Assembly: GCA_029204045.2 (NCBI GenBank)
Contig: CM055066.1
Coordinates: 18,176,484 to 18,240,483, forward strand
Origin: Tillandsia leiboldiana
Lineage: Eukaryota; Streptophyta; Magnoliopsida; Poales; Bromeliaceae
Direction: 5' to 3'
Length of the DNA: 64,000 bases
Shown here: positions 12,401 through 23,013 of the stretch, one piece after another
Position numbering within the stretch: the stretch's first letter is position 1
Layout of the letters: each line of letters starts with the position of its first letter
Translations under genes and position numbers: made by a program
The notes under the pieces: model-generated
The model's database searches: none
What the model was told of the DNA's origin: nothing
The model's input: the letters and a program-made list of their open reading frames with translations, nothing else

Positions 12401-13263
12401 ATGCCATCCATATCCTCACTTTCGAGCGCCCGAAAGTATTCGGGCGCGCACAGTGCGCCCGCTTCGCTGCCCCCGAATTCGCCAGAATCCGCCACGTCGC
12501 CCCGAACAGCAAACAGCGGAATGGCCCAACCGCACAGCGCCACGCGGCCCGCTCGGGAGCTGACGCGTGGCGCGCCCACGCGCGGGAGCCGCGGGTCAGC
12601 GCCTTGGGTGCCGCGCCCACGTGCACGCGCACGCCGCGCTGCCGGCGCCCATGCCGCGCACGCATCCCGAGAAACCTGCCGCCCGCTCCGTGGACCGCGC
12701 TCAGTGAACCAACCAATCAAACGATGCCATGTGTCACATCTCGCCAACCAGAAAATGCCACGTGGCACACACCCCCGCTGCACCGCGTGCGCCTGCCCGC
12801 GCCTGCTCCGCCGCCTGCCCGCGCTTGCTCCGCCCCGCTCCGCCGCTGCCCGCCGCCGCCGGCGTTGGCCCTGGTGCCGAAATAGTACCCTACTGCCTCA
12901 GAATTCGTGCCAGGTCATCCAGGCTTCGAAAAATTCAAGTAAATAACCCATTTCGATCGTTTTTGCGCGATGAATCCAAATCCGCTGTCCGTTTTGCCAA
13001 ATTCCAATTCCAAAATTTATCGAAGGCATCCAGATAAGTGTTCTTAACCCAAATTTCGCGCTGAGTCCAATTCTGATGTCCGATTCGCGCAAAACCACTT
13101 CTAAACAATCGACGGGGGCCTCCGATTACCCACATGATCTATTTTAAGCCCTGAGTCCATCACTTATGTCCAGTTTGTGCACAAACACCACCGACACGCC
13201 ACATAGGCCTCCAGAAGCTGCTGGTCACACTGTAGAAGCCCTGCAGAGATCCGGGTCACCACA

Positions 13264-13523
13264 TCAAGTCGTTGCTTCCTCAACTTCTTGATATGCTTGG
13301 CCATCTTCTTTGATTCCGTAAGAAGTTGTTGATATGCCTCAACTAGTTCTTCTTCGTCCGACTCCCCCTCAATTGACGACTCTCCGTCGGATGTCGATGT
13401 TTCATGCAAAATCAAAGAGGTAGAGTCAGTGATTAAAGATGACAAGCAAAAATTAGAGGAGGGAATTTGAGAAGCATGAAAAGCAATAACTTTATCCTTT
13501 TCCTCTTTAGGTATCTAACGATT
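13264..13523 (-). pseudogene. Gag fragment of Sirevirus C
   Basis: The minus strand is open from 13523 down into the LTR of B. The product is acidic (SDGESSIEGESDEEELVEAY) followed by a lysine-rich coiled-coil-like stretch (SKKMAKHIKKLRKQ). This resembles the acidic linker plus coiled segment near the end of plant copia gag proteins. The N-terminal part expected after the PBS is missing: only a few bases with a stop separate PBS and this middle/late gag, so an internal deletion occurred. The 3' side is cut by insertion of B at 13263. The gag call is by resemblance only. Confidence 0.55.
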
Positions 13524-13532
13524 GAATTTAAA

Positions 13533-13543
13533 TTCTGATACCA
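13533..13543 (-). other. Primer-binding site of Sirevirus C
   Basis: The minus strand reads TGGTATCAGAA two bases from the LTR end at 13546, complementary to initiator methionine tRNA. Confidence 0.85.
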
Positions 13544-13545
13544 AT

Positions 13546-14708
13546 TGTAGGTTTTATGAGGATCCACAAGGATCTAAATAGGTTCTATCAAACACCTAGA
13601 GGGGGGTGAATAGGTGTAATATACAAAAAACCAATCTCAGTGCAAAATAAAAACCAATGCGGAAAATAAAAACAGCACACCAAGATTTACGTGGAAACTC
13701 CAATCCAAGAGAAAAACCACGGGACCAACACGCAATAACAATCCACTAAGAAAAGAAGAATAACAAGGTGATTACCGACTCCACGGACTCAAACCCCTCC
13801 TTCAAGTTTTTCGGATCTTGCGCTCACCGACTGCACATCCACTGCACACGTTCGAATCCACGAACGCCACTCGAATCCAAGAGCAACACGTTTCGAATCC
13901 ACGAAACGCCTTCAACACATCGAATCCAGGATGCCACGTCAAATCCTTGACGCAAACTTGATAAAAGCTTCGATGGTGATCCTTTGCTTAGAATATCATT
14001 GAAGAACCATGAATGGAATCTCTAAGCAAAGATTAGATCAATTCGACAAAAAGGATTGCTTCAAAGAACCGTCGAATTGACCTAAAAGAGGCTAAAAGAT
14101 GAACGATAAAAACCTAGCCTCTAGGGTTGCTCTCAAGTGTTTCTTGGATTGGTCGGTACCTCTTGAGAAACCCTAAGTATCTATTTATAACCTTTGGAAT
14201 CTAATTAGAGTCGGTTTATTATTATTTCCATAACCTGACATTGCGTACCGGTACTCAAAGTTGGGTTCCGGTACTCAATGACGCAAAACACATATTTTCC
14301 TATTGTGTTCCGGTACTCCAATCTGGGTTCCGGTACTCAATGAGAATTCCAGGAAATCCTGTGTCGGGTTTGAGGAACTCAAAGTGCGGTTCCGGTACTC
14401 AATGTAAAAACTAATTTTTCCAAGATAAACTTTATCAAAAACAAACCATGTACCGAAATCCAAACTTAAAATAAGTTGTGAGTTAAAAACCAAGTTCCCA
14501 AACCCACGTCTAAACCGAGTTTCAATAAATTCTTGATTCCAAAGATTGTAAATGTACTCAAATCACCATGATTAATTTAATCATGCCTGAGTGCCAACTT
14601 GAGCTCTTGTTGATTCTTCTCCGAGTCTTCGAATGCTGATTTGACAATTTGATCACTTCAAGACTCCGACTCAACTCACGAAATATGCCAACACAAAAAG
14701 CCATAACA
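13546..14708 (-). mobile_element. 5' LTR of Sirevirus C
   Basis: A 1.16-kb LTR starts TGTAGGTTTTATG and ends AGCCATAACA on the plus strand. It matches LTR I (56674-57833) over its whole length, with few differences by eye. Its U3 holds CCGG palindromes in a TACCGGTAC or TTCCGGTAC context (14245-14402). An adjacent PBS and gag fragment at 13264-13544 show it is the 5' LTR of a reverse element. Confidence 0.85.
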
Positions 14709-15229
14709 AAAAACGTATACATTTTTTTTTCTCTTTTTGAAAACTTCATCCTCCGGTGCGCGCCAGACCCGCCACATATACAAATTCACCCCGCGAACGG
14801 ACGGAGTTTCCTTTGTATATGCACAGCGTCACAATCACAATACATACTTTAACCACACAGTCACGTTGAGAGCCAAAGAGGGGAATTATAATTTATTACA
14901 ACTACTAACATTAACACAAGATTGAACTAGGATAAAGCCACCGGTTTGCCAAATCGGTGTCAACACGACACTAGGTTTTTAAAAATGTTTTCGCAAATCT
15001 CTTTTAAGCGGCAACATAACTTGAAAGGATAAATCCACGGGTTTGGAAAAAAGTGCCCACACGATACCTAGTTTTGAAACTGTTTCGCAATCATTCTTCC
15101 ACTTGAAAACATACCGCATGCAATACTAATAGAAACCTATTAAAGATGGTTCCACACTAAGTCAAGAGCTCAATACAACATCCACGTAGTTCCACAACAA
15201 AGGCAACAGCAAACTAACTAACCAAATGC
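14709..15229. other. Unassigned AT-rich sequence with a degenerate 97-bp repeat
   Basis: No coding region is seen. Two diverged copies of a roughly 97-bp unit start near 14938 and 15035; each has a ccacsggtttg start, a gacacTAg/gataccTAg middle and a TTTCGCAA end. A perfect 10-bp inverted repeat CATATACAAA/TTTGTATATG lies at 14775-14784 and 14812-14821. It may be the remnant of another retroelement, but no LTR terminus, PBS or domain supports this. Confidence 0.4.
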
Positions 15230-15261
15230 CCAAGCAGGCGTCCGGCTGGATCCCGTGTGCG

Positions 15262-15410
15262 GGCTGGGCCGGGCCGGGCCGCACTGTGCGCGCCCGAAAC
15301 CGGCCGGGGCGGGCCGCACTGTGCGTGCCCGAAACCGGGCTGGGCTGCACTGTAGCCGCTCGAATCCCGGGCTGGGCCGCACTGTAGCCGCCCGAATCTG
15401 GGACAATTTC
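15262..15410. repeat. Four-copy GC-rich repeat upstream of the D promoter
   Basis: Four units of about 32 bases share the core gggccgcactgt followed by gcgcgcccgaa or agccgcccgaat. Related units occur three times in L (41445-41550) and twice in each LTR of G (32917-32973 and its 3' copy). Each unit has TTCGGGC/GCCCGAA-like ends that can pair. Confidence 0.75.
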
Positions 15411-15438
15411 GGTATTAACCGAATTGTTTCTTTTGGCC

Positions 15439-15445
15439 TATAAAA
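15439..15445 (+). promoter_or_regulatory. TATA box of LTR D
   Basis: TATAAAA in the context ggcctataaaaggagc, 30-60 bases downstream of the GC repeat. Corresponding elements exist in L (41589-41596) and, on the minus strand, in F, S and H. This supports use as the RNA polymerase II promoter that starts R. Confidence 0.65.
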
Positions 15446-17495
15446 GGAGCCCGAACTGCATTCTTGAGCCGTTTTCTCCTCTTTTCAGGCTTCAAACCCC
15501 CGAGCTCCCTTCTTGACAATTGTTCTTCTTCAAGTGCTGCTTCCACCTGCAGAGTTTTGGGTTTTTTCGGGGCACGTATCCCGAGGTTATAGATTTTACG
15601 GCGCGGTGCGACGTTCCTTTTTCGGTGATCTTCTTCATCGCAGTTCAGTGTTGGAACTCCCCTGGGCTACCCCGACCTTCGATTTTGGAGATTCTTGCGC
15701 CGACTTACTCCAGAGAGGTAGGGCTTTATCTTTCGTATTGATCGCGCTCTCCCATTCCAAGTTTTTGGCATGGATCCCGAGGTGCCTTGTGACCCCTTTT
15801 TTCTGTCTGGTTTTAGGGACAGCATTGGAGTGTTTTAGCAATATCTTTGCGTACGAGCGTCGGATTGAGGCGTGCTTATACAAATTTTTCATCTACAGAT
15901 CACAAGGAACAAGCTCGTATTTTTCTTGGATTTTTTCCAGAGTTTCTATTGGAGGTGAAAATCCCGTTTTTCCTGTATTCAGTGCTACAGTTTTGGTGCA
16001 GAAATCTTTCGAGTATACCGCCTTGCCGAATTTGTATCTTGACCTTCGGAACTCGGATTTGAGCGTGCAGGGTACCATATCGAAGATATCGACGCGAGGA
16101 TCGCTGTGATATTTTTATTGGAATTTTCTGGGCGTTTTCAGCAGGTGAAAAAGGGACATCTTTGGGACTGAAATTCTGTGTATGTTTTTATGGGCAGTTT
16201 TGGAATTGATGTGTATTTGTGGACTTTGTGTTATACCCAGGAGAGTTACGAGTGTTGCTGGATCCTTTGGAGTAGGAGATTTGGATTTCCTGGTATTTTT
16301 AGCTGTACGATCTCGGACAGTTAGCACATTCAGGTGGGTGACCTTGTTTGCAAAATCTATGGACTGCGTGCTAATTCTATGATTGTAGGACCATGCATGT
16401 TAGTAATTGGACTTGTTATCTTGTGAGAACTGAATGTTAGTATATTATCATGTGGGAACTGAACACTAGTACCCCTGTGTATTAGTCGGTGAACCTGGTG
16501 ACTTTTTGTGATTCCTACATTATATTTAAATATTAAATCTTGGAACTTGACCTAGCACCCCTGTCATATGTATCATGTTCAGCCAGACCGTAAAAAACTT
16601 CAACTTGGGCTAGGTTTCTTTATTTGTTCTAGGCATTCCCACATCACGGTATTATACTTGTCATTCTGGACTTAGCTTTTCTCGCCCGGGTTGCGGGCTG
16701 AGGGTCGGGTGGTTGTGGGATCCTTTTGCACTCGTGTCTGGGGACCGAGTGGAGTTGATAGCAGTCTGTAGATTCGGTTTCTTTGGGAAAGTGATAGTGA
16801 TGGTGGATCTGAGTTCTTGGGAACTGTCTGAGTGACAGTGAATCTCAGCTGTGTAGATTCCAGCCAGTGAGTGAGACAGTGATTTGTTGAGTCGGGTGGG
16901 ATAGCACCAGATTATTGACTCGAGTTATTATTTCGGCAACCGCGAACTGTGGGCGGTTGGACCGACTAGTGTTATGCATCAGTTGGGACTGGGTTTTTGC
17001 ATTGTGGATTGAGTGAGTCTCCACCTTGAGTATAGCGTAGACTTTTATCTGATTTACTGAGATATTCAGCAGAGCAGTTGGACTTGGGCCACATTTTGAC
17101 TCGAGCGGGTCGCTCCCCTCGAGTGCCCCTCCAGAGTAGGCGAGACCGGGTTGTCGTACTGGCGTTGAGTTGAGCTTTTACCGGGTTGTCGTACCGGTGT
17201 TGAGTTGAGCTTTTGCCGGGTTGTTGTACCGGCGTGAGTATTGAGTTCCTCTTTCCCGACTTGTCGACGCATTTGTCCCCCTAGCATATTGTTCTTCCTG
17301 TTCCACTCGTAGAGCATCTAGATAGAGGCATTGTAGCTGTAGACTTTACTTCTCCAGTTTTTCCTTACAGCACTGCATATTTTATTCTATGCCTCTAGTA
17401 GACTTGGTGGGCAGACCGTCGGGCTTGTTGGCGGCACCCACTGAGAACTACTGTGGGATGTAGTTCTCACACCCGTCGTGGTGTCTTTTCCCCAG

Positions 17496-17552
17496 GGACT
17501 TCTGCTCCAGTTCCTGCAGCTCCAGTTGCTAATCCCGCTCCTTCAGACCGAG
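17496..17552 (+). other. Putative leader mini-exon of D
   Basis: A 57-base segment lies between an acceptor-like tcttttccccag and a consensus donor ag|GTAAGG. The same position in L (43578-43619) has ttttgcag before and ag|GTAAGA after. In A, F and G the donor reads GCGAG. The next acceptor, ttcttttgcag, ends at 17821. This is inferred from sequence only. Confidence 0.45.
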
Positions 17553-17835
17553 GTAAGGGAGTCGCGAGATAGATCCCTTCCCGTCAGCTTCAGAGTAGCG
17601 AGAGTAGATGTACCCCCTTACTACTTTTGGGTGTGTTGTGGAGTGACTTTTGTAGTGAGGGATCGAGTTGTACTTTCCTTTTTCTGCTGAGTTGAGAGAC
17701 ACTTGTATCTGGTGAGGTTAGTTCGTATACTTGGGAGGTGCAGTTGTATTATTTTATGTCTTTTACTTCACCTTTTACTATTTCAGCTCTGATATCTGCT
17801 AGATTAGAGATTCTTTTGCAGGTTAGTCGCTACGT

Positions 17836-17901
17836 CTATACGGGGCTTCTCGTATGGGCGGCGGATCTGTTGGCGAGCCCGGATCGCAGTATCGACCCCG
17901 G
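17836..17901 (+). promoter_or_regulatory. U5 terminal double hairpin, element D
   Basis: The first stem pairs CTATACG (17836-17842) with CGTATGG (17851-17857), with one U-G pair. The second pairs GGATCG with CGACCC and has one A-C mismatch, which fits a single G-to-A change from the sequence in A and G. Confidence 0.55.
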
Positions 17902-17918
17902 GGCGTGACAGATTAGAG

Positions 17919-17935
17919 TGGTATCAGAGCCTAGG
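17919..17935 (+). other. Primer-binding site of element D
   Basis: TGGTATCAGAGCCTAGG lies 8 bases after the LTR end and is complementary to initiator methionine tRNA. The same sequence is used by G and B. Confidence 0.92.
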
Positions 17936-18207
17936 ATATAGGTCTTGGAGGACTTAGGAACCCTAGGCTTGTGGTTGGACCCTAGGATGACCCATGTGAG
18001 AGCCGTGATTTTAGCGAGAGTCCCGATTGGGTTTTAACTCTCCCCAGCGGTTTGGGATCAGTGATTGACATGTTTTCCTTGGGTGGTAACTATGTTGGCT
18101 GCAGACAACATAGTACTTCGGGAAGGGGAACATGCCTTTTTGACTTTCGCTAGATTGGGTCGAGTGTTGATTTGGGTTCTGACTTTTGCTTTGTCCCTCA
18201 GGTGGGG

Positions 18208-19598
18208 ATGCCTCCTCGACGCTCGATGGTGACGCGTTCTCAGCCTTCTTCTTCTGAGCCCGAGTAGGAGGACTCGGGGCAGGGACAGGAGAGAGAGGTT
18301 CTGGAGCTTCGTGCCCAGGTGGCACAGTTGGCAGAGGCATCTCAGCGCCAGGAGGAGGCTTCTCGGCGCCAGGAGGAGGCATTGGGACGGCTGGTGCTCA
18401 TGTTGGAGCAGAGAGCGCAGTCGGCGGTAGTACCCCCTGAGAGTTCGCCGGTGCCTTCTTCCCCTGTTGTGGCACCCCCTTTTGTGCAGCCTGCACCGGC
18501 AGTTCCGGTGGAGCCAGTTTCTAGTAGGCCACCGGCTGGGATGACTGGATCGTTGACTTCGACAGAGCAGCGGGAGGTGGTGGATCTTTTGATGAGGTTC
18601 CGCCAGTTTAATCCGCCCGCTTTTCGGGTATGAGTGTCGAGCCGTGGGCGGCCGAGTCTTGGATTACGGCCATGGAGCGCCATTTCGAGAGCCTATTCAT
18701 TGAGGAGAGGTTTCGAGTTCTGTTGGCCACTCACTTTTTGGAGAGCAACGCCGAGGCATGGTGGCGGCGTGTGCGACCAGCTGGTCCGCCAGGGACGCAG
18801 CTTCTCTCATGGGCAGAGTTTCGTGGTATGCTTCTTGGAGCCTTCTTTCCTGAGAGCGTGCGATAGAGTCTTGAGGAGCAGTTGAAGAATCTCCGCCAAG
18901 GAGATAGGCCAGTGCACCTGTATATAGCTGAATTCAATCACCTGTTAGCGTGTTTGCCCCTTGTGGCCAGAGATGAGAGCCACCGGATCTATATGTTTGA
19001 GAGAGGATTGCGTAGAGACATCTATCAGTTTGTCCGCTCTCGCATACTTCAGACCTTGGAGGCCTCGATGGAGCAGGCCTTATATGTGGAGAGTGGAGAG
19101 ACAGTGATGGCAGAGGTGGTTCTAGCCCCCGTAGAGATTCCTAGGGCGAAGCGCCCGGCACCGATGGAGGCGGGACAGTCTAGTAGGCAGGGACCCCCGA
19201 GACCTCCACGGTTCCCCTCGCAGGGTCGGGGGTATCAGGGGCGGCAGAGATCGGGGGCCTCTCGGCAGTCTCAGCAGCAGTAGCGTAGACCACCTCGACA
19301 GCAGCAGTCCTCGCAGCAACAGCAGACTTCACGGCAGCCGCGCCCCGACCGATGTATCATTTGTGGAGGACCGCATCCACCGACTCTGTGCCCGCAGAGG
19401 CAGGGCCACTGTTTCCGCTGCGGGCAGTCCGGTCACTTCGCGAGTACGTGCCCTAGAGCCGGTCATCCAGTTCCCTCCTCAGCTTCGGCACCTTCTGTTC
19501 CTCGTTACCCAGCTGGGTCTTCTGCAGCCTACGGCAGGCCCGATTATGCTTCTTCGTCTTCGCGACAGCTAGAGCGACGTCCCCCGGCGCCGAGCGGT
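18208..19598 (+). pseudogene. Gag of gypsy element D, with stops and a frameshift
   Basis: The ATG at 18208 follows ggtgggg. An in-frame TAG at 18265-18267 interrupts the first frame. A glutamate/glutamine-rich repeat (QRQEEASRRQEEALGR) and a proline-rich linker follow, then a frameshift near 18630. The capsid-like part (WITAMERHFESLF, AWWRRVRP, YIAEFNHLL) is then read in the new frame, with TAG at 18864-18866 and 19281-19283. After a QS/RP-rich basic tail come two cysteine motifs; the second is a canonical CCHC knuckle, CFRCGQSGHFASTC (19410-19451), used for RNA packaging. The product would form the virus-like particle if intact. TAG codons fit loss of CAG (glutamine) through C-to-T change. 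Confidence 0.85.
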
Positions 19599-21523
19599 TG
19601 AGTCTATGCCGCTCAGGTTGAGGATGCTACAGCAGCAGAGTAGGTCGTCGCAGGTATTATTTTGATTTCTGCAGTTCGTTCTCGTGCTCTTTTCGATACC
19701 GGTGCATCGCATTCTTTTATCAGTAGAGCATTTGCATCCCTACATGGTATATAGGTAGTTTCTTTATCGCATGCTTTAGAGGTTCACATACCAGATCATG
19801 TATTGCATGTCGAGGAGTATTGTAGGGTTTGCCCTGTGCAGTTGGGATCTTGGATTTTGCCGGCAGACTTGCTTGTCCTGCGGCAGCTCCAGGATTTCGA
19901 TGTCGTACTTGGTATGGACTGGTTGTCTCGGTATTATGCTACCATAGACTGCAGAGAGAGAACGGTGACCCTCCGCGAGCCGGGACAGGAGGAGTTTGTT
20001 TTCAGGGGCTGTCAGAGCTCCTTGTTTGCGGCGACGATTTCTTCAGCGAGGGCTAGGCGGATGATGAGTAGAGGCTGCACCGCCTTCCTGGCGACGATTG
20101 TGGAGGTGCCTACGGCGGCACTGGGACTCGAGGATATTCCTGTTGCCCGCGAGTTCCCAGATGTGTTTCCCCCGGAGTTGACGACGATGCCGCCGGAGAG
20201 GGAGATAGAGTTTGTGATTGATGTGGTACCAGGAACCACACCAATCTCAAAGGCACCTTATAGGATGGCGCCTGCTGAGTTGAGAGAGTTAAAGGCCCAG
20301 CTTCAGGATTTGATGGATAGGGGCTTTGTTAGGCCCAGTGTTTCGCCGTGGGGAGCGCCAGTATTATTTGTAAAGAAGAAGGATGGGTCACTTCGTTTGT
20401 GTGTGGATTACCGAGAGTTGAATAAAGTGACCATCCGGAATAAGTATCCCCTACCACGGATAGATGATTTGTTTGATCAGTTGCAGGGAGCGTCAGTGTT
20501 CTCGAAGATTGATCTCCAGTCAGGTTACCACCAGCTGAGGGTGAGGGCCGAGGACATCCCCAAGACGGCTTTTAGATCCCGGTATGGGCATTATGAGTTC
20601 ACAGTTATGCCTTTTGGTTTGACTAATGCCCCTGCTGCATTTATGGATTTGATGAACCGGGTATTCCAGCCGTACTTGGACCGGTTTGTGGTCGTATTCA
20701 TTGATGATATTTTGATCTACTCCCGGAGCGATGTGGAGCACGAGGAGCACTTGAGGATAGTGCTACAGCTTCTACGTGAGAAGAAGTTGTATGCCAAGCT
20801 TAAGAAGTGCGAGTTCTGGCTTCGGGAGGTTGCATTCTTGGGCCACAAAGTATCAGCCGCAGGAGTGGCAGTTGACCCGACGAAGATTGATACAGTTCGA
20901 GATTGGCCACGACCGACGACGGTTACGGAGGTTCGAAGCTTTCTGGGCTTAGCATGCTACTACCGTCGGTTCGTAGAGGGCTTTGCGAAACTCTCTACTC
21001 CCCTGACCAGTCTGACTAGGAAGGGGACCAGGTTTGTTTGGACTGAGCGGTGTCAGCAGAGTTTTGAGGAGCTGAAGAGGAGATTGATCTCAGCACTAGT
21101 TCTCGCACTGCCAGTGATGGGTGACGGTTTCGTGATTTACAGTGACGCCTCGCACAGCGGTTTAGGGTGTTTGCTGATGCAGCATGGTAGGGTAATTGCT
21201 TATGCTTCACGACAATTAAAGGATTATGAGAAGAATTACCCTACTCATGATTTGGAGCTGGCAGCTGTGGTGTTCGCATTGAAGCTGTGGCGACATTACC
21301 TCTACGGGGAGCATTGTGAGATCTACACAGATCATAAGAGCTTAAAGTATTTGTTTACTCAAAAGGAACTGAACTTGAGGCAACGCCGGTGGTTGGAATT
21401 GTTAAAGGATTACGATGTGAGTATCCTTTATCATCCCGGCAAGGCCAATGTGGTAGCAGATGCTTTGAGCCGGAGGTCAGGGCAGAGTTTGAGTATGTTG
21501 ATCACACAGCAGGTGTTGGGTTA
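19599..21523 (+). pseudogene. Pol of gypsy element D: protease, RT and RNase H; integrase missing
   Basis: In the same frame as the capsid part of gag, stops at 19599-19601 (TGA), 19641-19643 and 19752-19754 (TAG) interrupt the protease, whose active-site motif is LFDTGASHSF. From 19803 the frame is open for 575 codons. It contains the pre-RT motif KAPYRMAPAELREL, the RT fingers KKKDGSLRLCVDYRELNK, SKIDLQSGYHQLR, the MPFGLTNAPA motif and the catalytic FIDDILIYS. RNase H follows, with SDASHSGLG, LELAAVV and TDHKSLKY, then the connection-end motif HPGKANVVADALSR. By eye the RT is closest to the chromoviral Tekay/Del type. The integrase is absent because Sirevirus E inserted at 21524. This is the best coding region in the window and, if alive elsewhere, could supply enzymes to the coding-dead relatives A, B and G. 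Confidence 0.93.
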
Positions 21524-22851
21524 TGTATAATTGGATCTAAATAGGGAAAAAAATACCTAGAGGGGGGTGAATAGGTGTAAACAATAAACACTCAAAAATC
21601 TTTGCGATATAAAACCCAATGCGGAAAAATAAATAACACGCAGAGATTTTTACGTGGAAAACTCCAAACCGGAGTAAAAAACCACGGGATCGATAACATG
21701 GTGAAATCCACTAGAATTAAACACGTACAAGGTGATATACCGTACTCACAGACGACTCAACCTTTTCCATACGCTCCTAGTTGATCTTCTCCGCTCGCTC
21801 CACGACGCTTCTCGAATCCACGATGTGCGTCCAACGCCGAATCCACGGCGTCCAACGTCGAGTCCACGACGTCCGACCGAATCCACGGTCTTCACCCAGT
21901 AGCACGCTTCGAATCCACGAACGTACCTCGCTCCGAATCCACGAGAGCGGTAGCACCTTGAATCCACAAGGCCACGCGAGTCCACGCGCCGATTTTGGGG
22001 TAAATCGTTGTTTTTTGGGTGGTGATGATCCGCCGAATACTTAGATTAGAAATAGATCGGAAATACCATCTAAGTATTCATTGATTTGATTCAACTCAAA
22101 ATGTGAGTATGAAAACCTAGAATCAAATCAATCAATATAGATGAAGAAACATAAGATAGAATCTATGATTTCCTTTCTTCTCTATATGTGGATCTTAGGC
22201 CGTATAAAAGATGACGGCTACTTTTTCTATTATGTGGACTAGCCCTAGAAAAAGAATCATAGGGTCTATTTATAGGTTAGAAACCCTTGGAAAAAGATAA
22301 GGATCAAAAACTATCCTTTTCTGGAATTTTTACATGACGACGATCCGGATCGGAGATCGGCGATCCGGATTGCAGTAGCGAGAAAAACAGATTCCAAAAA
22401 AACGAAGGTTCGGGATCCGGATCGAAGTGCTTGATCCGGATCGTTCATACAGTTCACCAAACATCAACGTTCGGGATCCGGATTGCAAAGCCTGATCCGA
22501 ATCGCTCAAATAAAATGGTAAACCCAGTGTTCGGGATCCGGATCAAGGGAAGCTACGATCCGGATTGAACTGATGTATGAAAGAACCACCTTCGGGATCC
22601 GGATTGCAAAGCCTGATCCGGATCCTGAACATGTCCCATGTCCAGTTTTTGATAATTATGCAATTACAAGTTCATCCAAGTGTTTCTACACTATAAGAAG
22701 TATTCGGATCACCAAAGATATTAAGTTCAACATACCTGATCCTTTTGAATTCTTCTTTGTTGAGATTGAGTTATATGATCCAACCTTCTTTACCTTCAAT
22801 CTTCAAGACTTAACCGAATTCACGAAATACGCCAACTTAAATTCCGTAACA
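21524..22851 (-). mobile_element. 3' LTR of reverse Sirevirus E
   Basis: The LTR begins TGTATAATTGGATC, just where the D reading frame ends, and finishes ATTCCGTAACA at 22851, followed on the plus strand by the reverse complement of the PPT. The length is 1.33 kb. It carries about ten CCGG sites, mostly as GATCCGGATC (22336-22626). The candidate TSD on the left is ggtta (21519-21523). The partner LTR is not seen in the window; the fragment at 30851-31152 is related but diverged and has different flanks. Confidence 0.8.
22336..22630. repeat. Array of GATCCGGATC palindromes in LTR E
   Basis: About ten sites with the core TCCGGA or TCCGAA are arranged in pairs, many introduced by ttcggGATCCGG. 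The position matches the GTCCGGAC array in M and the TACCGGTAC array in C, relative to the conserved cctgaac...cagttttt segment that follows in M and E. Confidence 0.78.
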
Positions 22852-23013
22852 ATCTCCCCCTTTGGCGGTTTTGTGACAAAACATAGATCAACTCAAGAAA
22901 ATTCAAAAAGATATTTTTGTTGCTATCACCATACAATAAAAATTTACAATGGAGATCCAAAATAAAATACATGAGTTAAACTCCTAAAACAGACTCTAGA
23001 CTTAGACATCTGT
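22852..23013 (-). mobile_element. Internal 3' end and polypurine tract of Sirevirus E
   Basis: On the minus strand this ends with CCAAAGGGGGAGAT directly before the LTR TGTTACGG, the PPT context typical of plant Sireviruses. The remaining 140 bases are non-coding sequence, cut by LTR F near 23014. Confidence 0.75.

Larger units (their letters stand above)
7905..13263 (-). mobile_element. 5' LTR of gypsy element B, split by solo LTR M
   Basis: On the plus strand the LTR begins TGTCATGCCCCGGGG (the U5 end) and runs to ccgggtcaccaca at 13263 (the U3 start, TGTGGTGACCCGG on the minus strand). Removing the 1.25-kb M insertion leaves about 4.1 kb. A TATA-like element (ttttata, 12372-12378) is followed upstream by a GC-rich U3 (12430-12880). 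The U5 hairpin pairs 7958-7963 with 7972-7977. The conserved CTCGAG block is at about 10388-10434 and the putative donor (rc of CAG|GTGGGT) near 11470. The outer end abuts the gag fragment of Sirevirus C, so B inserted into C. The expected TSD on this side is tcaag (13264-13268). Confidence 0.85.
15230..17910 (+). mobile_element. 5' LTR of gypsy element D, 5'-truncated
   Basis: The LTR ends GGGGCGTGACA at 17910 directly before a PBS. Its left part is missing: homology with other LTRs starts only at about 15230, within the GC repeat upstream of the promoter, so roughly 1.1-1.3 kb of U3 are absent. The TATA box is at 15439-15445. Putative leader: intron 16145-16240 (96 nt), exon 16241-16333, intron 16334-17495, mini-exon 17496-17552, and intron 17553-17821 with a consensus GTAAG donor. 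The conserved CTCGAG block is at 17099-17140. Confidence 0.85.

Noticed and set aside
17880..17910. tRNA-like T-arm (gcagtatcgacccc) at LTR ends
   Set aside because: The segment resembles a polymerase III B box but no A box or cloverleaf is found around it. It is better explained as the second U5 hairpin.
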